Source: Patagioenas fasciata (taxonomy: Eukaryota > Chordata > Aves > Columbiformes > Columbidae). Taken from it: a stretch of DNA of 64,000 nt. How positions within the stretch are numbered: the first letter of the stretch is position 1; each line of letters opens with the position of its first letter. The stretch covers positions 47,577,001-47,641,000 of the forward strand of contig NC_092524.1 in assembly GCF_037038585.1 (NCBI RefSeq), written 5' to 3'. Below the pieces are notes generated by a model. That model was not told the origin of the DNA. It worked only from the letters and a program-made list of their open reading frames with translations, and did no database searches. This document shows, piece after piece, positions 1 through 8,200 of the stretch. Position numbers and translations under genes: made by a program.

Positions 1-70
1 GTTGGTTTAGGTTAGTTGTCCTATGCTGGTTTAGGTGGGCTGTTCTAGCTAAGTGTAGGGCCACCTCGTG

Positions 71-340
71 GAGCAGCAGGCACCCAGCCAAAATGGCCCA
101 AAGAAGCCGCGGCAAGTGGGCCATGCTCAATGCTGCAGAGGAAGGCAAAAAACCCCCAGAGACACTTGGTGTCCCACATGGGGGGAAAAAAAAAGCCTTC
201 CTCCCCCCAGCTGCAGGGCACGAGAGGCCATCTTGCTGGTGCTTGAGCAGCAGGTAGGAAGCGAGCCAAAAGGGCCCAGAGGAGCTCTGAAAAGTGGTCC
301 TGCTCAATGCTGCAGAGGAAGGCAAAAAACCCCCGGGGAC
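71..340 (+). repeat. Internal near-tandem duplication within the unit
   Basis: Two related ~90-bp segments, 71-160 and 245-340, lie side by side in every unit. Both begin GAGCAGCAGG (71 and 245) and share an identical 34-bp stretch at 124-157 and 301-334 that contains TGCTCAATG, GCAGAGG and an A6C5 run. The offset grows from 174 to 177 bp through small indels. The following sequence to about 420 (AAAATTCC, CTGACCCC, TGAGCATGTGAG) feels like a motif I have met in sauropsid interspersed repeats, but I cannot name a family. The copy recurs in each unit at the same phase. Confidence 0.8.
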
Positions 341-673
341 CAGTGCCAATCTGCCCCGGGAGAAAAAATTCCTTCCTGACCCCAGTGCTGGCGATCGGCT
401 GTTCCCTGAGCATGTGAGCCAGACCCGGCTCCTTGTCCCACAAGCTGCTCACGCCTCCCCGGAGCTGCCCAAGCCCTATCCTCCCTTGAGCTGGAGCCAT
501 CTCGGGGACTTCCCAGAGTGCCCAAATGGCTCTGAGCTGGTGGACCGTGGGGGCAAGAAGCCTTCCTGTGCCTGGTGGGACACCAGTGGGTGCTCCAGAG
601 CACTGCAACCCCTTGCAAGCCCTCTGCATTCCTATTTCTGACGGCTCCTGAGCCTGTCTGCGCATGGGATGAA

Positions 674-825
674 GATGGTGAGCTCTGCAGTGCTCCTCAA
701 GAAGGTATTCCCTTTGTCTTGCCACTGCTCTGCACCTGAGAAGGCTTTCTATCCGTCCGTCCGTCCGTCCGTCCGTCCATCCATCCATCTGTCAGATAAG
801 CTTGGAAGGTGGCCCTGGCAGTCCC
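674..825 (+). repeat. Diverged intra-unit duplicate, copy 1 (contains the tetranucleotide tract)
   Basis: From GATGGTGAGC at 674, this segment matches 2141-2265: GAGCTCTGCAG, TGCTCCTCAAGAAGG, ATTCCCT, TCTTGCCACTGCT, then GAAGTGGCCCTG-like sequence after the gap. The offset is 1467 bp. This copy has the CCGT/CCAT tract where copy 2 has only TTTCCATGCATCAG. It is present at the same phase in all eleven units, so the duplication predates the array. Confidence 0.8.
753..788 (+). repeat. (CCGT)n(CCAT)3 microsatellite, polymorphic between units
   Basis: The tract is CCGT x6 then CCAT x3 here and at 5991, 11229, 16467, 21705 and 26943. CCGT counts are 4 at 32181, 7 at 37411, 4 at 42653, 4 at 47883 and 5 at 53282, always with three CCAT. 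It accounts for all length differences between units except unit 10. The tract is read as repeated DGRT on the minus strand, which explains the apparent low-complexity N-terminus of the minus open frame. Confidence 0.95.
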
Positions 826-1520
826 TGTGCCATTCTTTCCCAGTGCAGCAAGCGATACGTGATGCAACGCTGTCGTTGATGGTGAGGTTGTCTGCTTGGG
901 AAGAAGTCTTGAATGGTTTTGTGCTGTTGACCCTATCTTTGCTTGCACTCGATAGCCCTTATCCTCCTTTGGCCTCCATCCTTGATATCTTGCTTGAGGG
1001 TCATGCCAGCCCTCTCAGGCTTGGTCTTGCTCCTCGCAGCTGTTGTCTTCTTCTGTAGGCCCTCCGTGATCCTCACCAACTACGTAGTCTTGGTTTGCTT
1101 TCATCCCAGGTGGACTTGATCTTTCCCGAAGCGGAGGAATGAGAAATGCCTGTAGTCGTCCAGGCGAGTCCTCACCGGGGCTTTGCACCAGGCTTGCCTT
1201 TCCTGTGGCAATGCCTTGTCTGACACACCAGAATGCGTTTGCCTGTGTCACATTTGTGGCTCACAGTCGGGCTGTGACCTACTTGTGCCTGCAGGAGCGT
1301 TTTCCTACTCTGCTGTGTGCAAGCAGTGCCGGAAACTCCTGGTGCTCCACCTGACGCTGTGTTCCCTATTTGTAGCCCGTAGATCTTCAGGCGGGCTTTC
1401 CTGGTGTAGGGGATTTCTCCTGTGTCAGAGCTTCAGCTGGGAGGGAGTGTGGGGGCTGTAGAAGTCCACTGTGAGAGAAGAGCTTCTTCTGGTTCATGGA
1501 TGCTGAGGACCTGGGATGTG

Positions 1521-1890
1521 TCTAGTTTAGAGAGATGGAGGCTGAGAGGCGACCTCGTTGCTCTCTACAGCTTCCGTGGAGGGAAAATGGAGAGGGAGCT
1601 GCTGATCCCTTCTTCCCGGCAGCCAATGGCAGAAGGCTCAAAGCTGCATCCATCCATCAGGGGAGCTTTGGACTTGACAAGGGGAAAGTTTCCTTTCCCA
1701 AGAGGCTGGTCAAAGCGTGGAACAGGGCTCCCGGACCCCAGGTGGTCGATGCCCCATGCCTGTCAGTGTTGAAGAGGCATTTGGACAGTGCCCTTAATAC
1801 CGCCTTTTAACTTTTGGCCAGCCCTGAAGTGGTCAGGCATTTGGACTAGATGAGGACTGTAGGTCCCTTCCAGCTGAAGGCTTCTCTCCT
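1521..1890 (+). mobile_element. Old CR1 LINE 3' fragment, sense, present in every unit
   Basis: Several landmarks in the right order match the 3' end of avian CR1: TCTAGTTTAGAGAGATGGAGG followed by CTGAG and GACCTCGTTGCTCTCTACA, then GTGGAACAGGGCTCCC (CR1-type residues WNRxP), GTGGTCGATGCCCC, a TTTGGACAGTGCC segment, and the terminal TTGGACTAGATGA plus GGTCCCTTCCAGCTGA. It is strongly diverged and 5'-truncated, so non-functional. Copies sit at 6759, 11997, 17235, 22473, 27711, 32941, 38183, 43413, 48643 and 54046, each about 370 bp. It was inside the unit before amplification. Alternative: an unrelated element that captured a CR1 end. Confidence 0.72.
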
Positions 1891-2140
1891 TCTGTTCCTA
1901 CCTCCTCCTTTCCCTAGCAGTAGCAGACGCTGAGGAAATTTTGGATGTCGTTGCTTCCCATCCCTGCACTAACAGAAGGCATTGTACAGCCTGAAGCGTG
2001 CCCCATCTTCGGCACTTGCTCCGTCACCTTGTGGCAAGGAGGCACGTAGCTTCTGATGCGGATGAGAGCCCTGGGCCCCCTTGCAGCACCTGGGCACCCC
2101 ACTTCTTAGAGCTACTGCCCCTGGCTCTGCAGGGCATGGT

Positions 2141-2265
2141 GATGGTGAGCTCTGCAGTGCTCCTCAAGAAGGAATTCCCTCGGTCTTGCCACTGCTACCC
2201 AGTGGAAAAGGATTTCCATGCATCAGATGAGTTTGGGAAGTGGCCCTGCCAGGAGATTGTCTTGC
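2141..2265 (+). repeat. Diverged intra-unit duplicate, copy 2 (no tetranucleotide tract)
   Basis: This is the partner of 674-825. The shared order is GATGGTGAGCTCTGCAG, TGCTCCTCAAGAAGG, ATTCCCT, TCTTGCCACTGCT, then CAGATGAG and GGGAAGTGGCCCTG against CAGATAAG and GGAAGGTGGCCCTG in copy 1. Between them it has TTTCCATGCATCAG, the likely state before the tetranucleotide expanded in copy 1. Confidence 0.78.
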
Positions 2266-2400
2266 AGTGGAGAACCTCCCGTAGCTTCATGCAAGGTCTT
2301 CCTCCCTCAGCCCCTGGCCTGGGATTCCGCCAGCCAGCTCCTCAAGTGCTTCGTCTGGGATGTGTTGGGGCTGCCCCCGGGCCAGCTCTGGCGGTGGAGA

Positions 2401-2515
2401 CGGGGGGCTGCTCCTTTTTATCCTGCCCGGGGCATTGTGACCTCAGCGTTGCCGGGCGCTGGCATTGTGACATGGGGGTGACAGAGCCCCCGTGTGCAGC
2501 CCCGCCCGCCACCCC
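2401..2515 (+). promoter_or_regulatory. Promoter-like GC-rich module with paired CATTGTGAC boxes (unit 1 copy)
   Basis: The module has an AT patch CCTTTTTATCC (2413-2423), two CATTGTGAC boxes at 2433 and 2463 spaced exactly 30 bp, a third TGAC core in GGGTGACAG (2476-2484), and a GC-box-like CCCCGCCCGCC (2500-2510). The first box continues into TGACCTCA, a half-site-like match for CRE or nuclear-receptor binding. This arrangement resembles a compact TATA/GC-box promoter on the plus strand, but that is inference from motifs only. It is repeated at 7639, 12877, 18115, 23353, 28591, 33821, 39063, 44293, 49523 and 54926. Confidence 0.4.
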
Positions 2516-3295
2516 TGCGCCCAGCGCCCTTGGGAAGAAGCCTTTGGTGTGCTGGGGGGCCCCGAATCAGTCCCCGTGCCTACGAGATAGGGGAGTAATC
2601 AACCTAATTGTGTCCCTTTTTGGCAAAAATACAGTGCGGATTTGTTGCCGGCCCAGCCTTCCTTCCAGTGCGATACTGCCCGTGACGACCTCCCGTTCGA
2701 TTCCACGGAGGTGCCTTCTGTCTGGCACCTGGGGCAATGACTCGCTCTGTTTTGACTTTCTCTTCCTTAGACAGCTCCCGCCTCAGTGGGTGTTTTGGCA
2801 CCGATGGGTGTGGGGACTCAGCGGGTTTTCTCTCCTTGGCTGTTGAACACTGGGACCTTCCTACCCGTGCCCTCTGACGGTGGCTTCCACAGCAAAGTGT
2901 TGGCTCTGGGCCAGTTTGCAAATCAGCCCTTCTGGTGCAGCTCTTGACAGTATGTGATGGGGAGAAGGTAACAGTGCAATCTTTTCCACGTATTCAGTTC
3001 AGTGACGCATTTGGTTTCCAACCATGATAGGGGTTGTAAACCAGCATTGTGCTCCCTATAGATGGTGCTTTGGAGGGCTCGCTCTTGCTGGAAGCAGCCG
3101 CTGGTTGATGCACAGTTGAGAAACAGTCTGCCCTGGACAGAGGCAGGGAGTTTTCTAATGGAGACAATGTTGCTGTCTTGCTGCTTTTCCTGCGAATTGC
3201 AGGTGGCACGCTGAATAAAAAGGTGATGCTTGGTTGCGCTGGGTTTAGGGTGACTTGTGCAGGAGCGAGGCTGATGAGAAGAGGCCCGTGTGTGC

Positions 3296-3307
3296 GTGCG
3301 ATCGCAC
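3296..3307. other. Perfect 12-bp palindrome GTGCGATCGCAC, once per unit
   Basis: GTGCGATCGCAC reads the same on both strands and includes the rare GCGATCGC octamer. I find it once per complete unit at the same phase. There is no sign that it is functional. It is useful mainly as a landmark. Confidence 0.85.
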
Positions 3308-4136
3308 CCGTCTCTGTGCCGACAGGTTGGGCAGTCCCCCTCATGGCCACCTTTTCACTGTGTGCCTTGTCCGCTGTTAGTGCACGAGAGGAGGAAAGAG
3401 GCAAGAGGTCCCAAAGCCGGGCATGTTTTCTGAGGTGAGGTGGCTGCGCGTAGGAGAGAGCCCTGGCAGAGCTCCCAGCTGGGCTGGACCCTTGCAGAAC
3501 CCGGAGTCCCCGGCAGCTCAGCCGCGTCTGCCAGCGCTCAGGGACCCGGCTGCTGCGGGCACGTCTGCTGCCTCCTGGAACATCTCCTTTTTCTCAGTGC
3601 AAAGAGGAGAAAGCAACCATTCCTCCAGGGAGCCTGCACTTGGTATGGTGAGGAAGCACAGCAGGGCCATGGATGTAGCCACAAGTACTGCTGACAATGC
3701 CTAAGCGAGCACATATTTCGAAGGCACGCAAGGAAGTGTTTGGAAGTCTACTTCTGCCAGGGTCCTGGGGGTGCTCCTAGGCCTCAGCGGCTGGGACCGG
3801 CCTCTCCTGGGACGCCCACCCACCGCCACCGTCTCCTGCCAAGGGCCCAGCTCAACATGGGGCCTTGGGTCCCTGCCTGAGCCATGTTGTAGGTGTGTGT
3901 GCCTGTCTGTGCCCTGCAGAGAGCTGCTCTCCTGGCTGGAGCCCTCAGGGCTCGGTCAGGGCTTGCCCTGCAGAAGTCCAGGCTCCCAAGAGAGCAGAAC
4001 TTTTCTATTCTACTTGCTGGCCATGAATCGAGCCACGATGAGACTACTGTTTCCCTGAAATGCCAGGGGGGTTTTGGCTCCAGGAAGGCTTTCAAGGATG
4101 CAAAACACAAAGAAAAACAGTGGGACCAGGCTTTTG

Positions 4137-4310
4137 TTTCTTTAATGTAGTTTTATTTTGTTGTTCATTTTTGTTTGATGGTAGGTAGGCTGACGGCTGC
4201 AGGTTGGCTAGTTGGTTTAGGCTGGGTTGTTTAGGCTGGTCGGTTGAGTTTTGGTTGAGGGTGGTTTTGGTTGGTTTTAGGTTGTATTTGGTTGGTTTGG
4301 ATGAGAGAGC
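4137..4310. repeat. T/G-rich block A (unit 1 copy)
   Basis: The plus strand is dominated by T and G, with recurring GGTTTAGG, TTGTTTAGG, GGTTGGTTTTAGG and GGTTGAG words. It begins with a T-rich run around TAGTTTTATTTTGTTG. It is separated from block B by about 300 bp of GC-richer sequence. The copy in unit 10 has lost 14 bp, apparently by slippage between repeated words. Confidence 0.85.
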
Positions 4311-4611
4311 AATCTGTCTGCGCCCTGTGTCACCCCATTGATGGGGCAGGGTTGATTGGGCTGGTCTGGCCGGCTGGGCAGGCGTCCCCTTCCTCCCTCC
4401 CTGCTCCATGCGTGTCCTTCCCGAAGCTAGGCGGTCAGTCCAAGAGGATGAGCTTCCCAGTTGGAGGGGTACCGCTCCTGGGTCAAGAGTATGCAGTGGC
4501 TGCACTCCCCTTCTAGAAGCTCCAAACAAGCTGAAGGTGCATTTGTAGGAGAACCTGGCTGGGGTAGCCAAGCTTCCAAGACGGCAGACACATCCAAGTG
4601 AGGCACTGCAT

Positions 4612-5290
4612 GCGGTAGGGCGGGGTTTGGGTTGTTTGGGTGTTTTTGGTCATGGAGGTTTTTTTGGGTGTCTGAGCTTGTTTGTTGAAGTGTTGTCTGG
4701 TTGAGATTGGTTTTTAGCTTGGTTGTTTTAGGTTGGGTTTGGTGGTTCTATTTCGGCTTAGGTGATTTGCTTTCGGTCATTTTGTTCAGGTTGCTTATGT
4801 TGTTTGGTTTCCTATTTTGGGGGTTGGTTTAAGTTGTTTAGTGTAGGGGGTTAGTTTAGCTTGGTTGTTTCAGGCGGTTTTACGCTTTATGAGGTGTTTT
4901 TTAAGTTGTTTGAGGTTGTTCAAGGGTTGTTTTAGGTCGATTAAGGTGGGTCTGTTTCGATGTCTTCAGCTTGTTTGGATTAGGGTTGCTGAAGGTTGGT
5001 TGAGGCATGCTGGTTTATGTTGTTTTAGGTAGGATTTTTTAGGTCATTTGTTTTAGGTAGGTTTGTTTGAGGGTGTTGAGGTTGCTTTATTTGGTTTGGC
5101 TTAGGTTGTTTGAGGTAATTTGTTGTAGACTGTTTAAGGGGCTTTTGAGGTTGTTGGTGGCTGATTGTTTGAAGTTTCTGAAGGCAGATTGAGATTGGTT
5201 TAGGTTCTCGAAAGGCTGATTGTTTTCAGCTGTTTAAGGTTGGTTTAGGTTAGTTGTCCTATGCTGGTTTAGGTGGGCTGTTCTAGCTAA
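4612..5290. repeat. T/G-rich block B, degenerate TTTAGGTTG-like repeats (unit 1/2 junction copy)
   Basis: About 680 bp with almost no A or C runs on the plus strand. TTTAGG or TTGAGG cores recur irregularly every 20 to 60 bp, flanked by GTTGTTT, GGTTGGTT or GTTGG. It is an ancient degenerate short-period repeat that was frozen inside the larger unit, because all copies share the same irregularities. The words recall telomere-variant TTAGG, but no perfect telomeric run exists, so I do not call it telomeric. Copies begin near 9850, 15088, 20326, 25564, 30802, 36032, 41274, 46504 and 51720. Confidence 0.85.
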
Positions 5291-8200
5291 GTGTAGGGCC
5301 ACCTCGTGGAGCAGCAGGCACCCAGCCAAAATGGCCCAAAGAAGCCGCGGCAAGTGGGCCATGCTCAATGCTGCAGAGGAAGGCAAAAAACCCCCAGAGA
5401 CACTTGGTGTCCCACATGGGGGGAAAAAAAAAGCCTTCCTCCCCCCAGCTGCAGGGCACGAGAGGCCATCTTGCTGGTGCTTGAGCAGCAGGTAGGAAGC
5501 GAGCCAAAAGGGCCCAGAGGAGCTCTGAAAAGTGGTCCTGCTCAATGCTGCAGAGGAAGGCAAAAAACCCCCGGGGACCAGTGCCAATCTGCCCCGGGAG
5601 AAAAAATTCCTTCCTGACCCCAGTGCTGGCGATCGGCTGTTCCCTGAGCATGTGAGCCAGACCCGGCTCCTTGTCCCACAAGCTGCTCACGCCTCCCCGG
5701 AGCTGCCCAAGCCCTATCCTCCCTTGAGCTGGAGCCATCTCGGGGACTTCCCAGAGTGCCCAAATGGCTCTGAGCTGGTGGACCGTGGGGGCAAGAAGCC
5801 TTCCTGTGCCTGGTGGGACACCAGTGGGTGCTCCAGAGCACTGCAACCCCTTGCAAGCCCTCTGCATTCCTATTTCTGACGGCTCCTGAGCCTGTCTGCG
5901 CATGGGATGAAGATGGTGAGCTCTGCAGTGCTCCTCAAGAAGGTATTCCCTTTGTCTTGCCACTGCTCTGCACCTGAGAAGGCTTTCTATCCGTCCGTCC
6001 GTCCGTCCGTCCGTCCATCCATCCATCTGTCAGATAAGCTTGGAAGGTGGCCCTGGCAGTCCCTGTGCCATTCTTTCCCAGTGCAGCAAGTGATACGTGA
6101 TGCTACGCTGTCGTTGATGGTGAGGTTGTCTGCTTGGGAAGAAGTCTTGAATGGTTTTGTGCTGTTGACCCTATCTTTGCTTGCACTCGATAGCCCTTAT
6201 CCTCCTTTGGCCTCCATCCTTGATATCTTGCTTGAGGGTCATGCCAGCCCTCTCAGGCTTGGTCTTGCTCCTCGCAGCTGTTGTCTTCTTCTGTAGGCCC
6301 TCCGTGATCCTCACCAACTACGTAGTCTTGGTTTGCTTTCATCCCAGGTGGACTTGATCTTTCCCGAAGCGGAGGAATGAGAAATGCCTGTAGTCGTCCA
6401 GGCGAGTCCTCACCGGGGCTTTGCACCAGGCTTGCCTTTCCTGTGGCAATGCCTTGTCTGACACACCAGAATGCGTTTGCCTGTGTCACATTTGTGGCTC
6501 ACAGTCGGGCTGTGACCTACTTGTGCCTGCAGGAGCGTTTTCCTACTCTGCTGTGTGCAAGCAGTGCCGGAAACTCCTGGTGCTCCACCTGACGCTGTGT
6601 TCCCTATTTGTAGCCCGTAGATCTTCAGGCGGGCTTTCCTGGTGTAGGGGATTTCTCCTGTGTCAGAGCTTCAGCTGGGAGGGAGTGTGGGGGCTGTAGA
6701 AGTCCACTGTGAGAGAAGAGCTTCTTCTGGTTCATGGATGCTGAGGACCTGGGATGTGTCTAGTTTAGAGAGATGGAGGCTGAGAGGCGACCTCGTTGCT
6801 CTCTACAGCTTCCGTGGAGGGAAAATGGAGAGGGAGCTGCTGATCCCTTCTTCCCGGCAGCCAATGGCAGAAGGCTCAAAGCTGCATCCATCCATCAGGG
6901 GAGCTTTGGACTTGACAAGGGGAAAGTTTCCTTTCCCAAGAGGCTGGTCAAAGCGTGGAACAGGGCTCCCGGACCCCAGGTGGTCGATGCCCCATGCCTG
7001 TCAGTGTTGAAGAGGCATTTGGACAGTGCCCTTAATACCGCCTTTTAACTTTTGGCCAGCCCTGAAGTGGTCAGGCATTTGGACTAGATGAGGACTGTAG
7101 GTCCCTTCCAGCTGAAGGCTTCTCTCCTTCTGTTCCTACCTGCTCGTTTCCCTAGCAGTAGCAGACGCTGAGGAAATTTTGGATGTCGTTGCTTCCCATC
7201 CCTGCACTAACAGAAGGCATTGTACAGCCTGAAGCGTGCCCCATCTTCGGCACTTGCTCCGTCACCTTGTGGCAAGGAGGCACGTAGCTTCTGATGCGGA
7301 TGAGAGCCCTGGGCCCCCTTGCAGCACCTGGGCACCCCACTTCTTAGAGCTACTGCCCCTGGCTCTGCAGGGCATGGTGATGGTGAGCTCTGCAGTGCTC
7401 CTCAAGAAGGAATTCCCTCGGTCTTGCCACTGCTACCCAGTGGAAAAGGATTTCCATGCATCAGATGAGTTTGGGAAGTGGCCCTGCCAGGAGATTGTCT
7501 TGCAGTGGAGAACCTCCCGTAGCTTCATGCAAGGTCTTCCTCCCTCAGCCCCTGGCCTGGGATTCCGCCAGCCAGCTCCTCAAGTGCTTCGTCTGGGATG
7601 TGTTGGGGCTGCCCCCGGGCCAGCTCTGGCGGTGGAGACGGGGGGCTGCTCCTTTTTATCCTGCCCGGGGCATTGTGACCTCAGCGTTGCCGGGCGCTGG
7701 CATTGTGACATGGGGGTGACAGAGCCCCCGTGTGCAGCCCCGCCCGCCACCCCTGCGCCCAGCGCCCTTGGGAAGAAGCCTTTGGTGTGCTGGGGGGCCC
7801 CGAATCAGTCCCCGTGCCTACGAGATAGGGGAGTAATCAACCTAATTGTGTCCCTTTTTGGCAAAAATACAGTGCGGATTTGTTGCCGGCCCAGCCTTCC
7901 TTCCAGTGCGATACTGCCCGTGACGACCTCCCGTTCGATTCCACGGAGGTGCCTTCTGTCTGGCACCTGGGGCAATGACTCGCTCTGTTTTGACTTTCTC
8001 TTCCTTAGACAGCTCCCGCCTCAGTGGGTGTTTTGGCACCGATGGGTGTGGGGACTCAGCGGGTTTTCTCTCCTTGGCTGTTGAACACTGGGACCTTCCT
8101 ACCCGTGCCCTCTGACGGTGGCTTCCACAGCAAAGTGTTGGCTCTGGGCCAGTTTGCAAATCAGCCCTTCTGGTGCAGCTCTTGACAGTATGTGATGGGG

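Larger units (their letters stand above)
1..5238. repeat. Macrosatellite unit 1 (reference map)
   Basis: Map by phase: 1-57 end of a T/G-rich block; 71-334 two copies of a duplicated segment; 674-825 and 2141-2265 diverged copies of a second duplicated segment; 753-788 (CCGT)6(CCAT)3; 1521-1890 old CR1 tail, sense; 2401-2515 GC-rich promoter-like module; 3296-3307 perfect 12-bp palindrome; 2520-4136 otherwise unrecognised GC-rich sequence; 4137-4310 T/G-rich block A; 4311-4611 GC-richer sequence with no recognised content; 4612-5238 T/G-rich block B, running into the next unit. Open frames such as 1998-2846 (+, 282 codons) and 45-788 (-, 247 codons) match no family I know and are not called as genes. 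Unit 1 alone has an A in place of T in the CTACG context near phase 860. Confidence 0.95.

Noticed and set aside
45-788. 247-codon minus-strand open frame, repeated in each unit and beginning with DGWTDGRTDG
   Set aside because: Its start is the CCGT/CCAT microsatellite read backwards, and the frame shifts when the tract changes (308 codons in unit 7). No domain is recognised, and it changes by many replacements between units.
1535-1810. 91-codon frame with WNRAP and LKRHLDSAL, looking like a conserved protein
   Set aside because: It is the translated 3' tail of an old CR1 LINE, not a host gene.
4092-4571. 159-codon minus frame rich in T, N, K, P and Q
   Set aside because: The composition comes from the complement of the T/G-rich block (ACC, AAC, CAA codons). 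No domain.
4612-5290. Interstitial telomeric repeat
   Set aside because: TTAGG-like words are common, but no perfect TTAGGG tandem run exists, and spacing is irregular.
5234-5587. 117-codon minus frame with repeated GGFLPSSAALS
   Set aside because: The protein repeat simply reflects the DNA duplication at phases 71-340, and the frame runs into the T/G-rich block.
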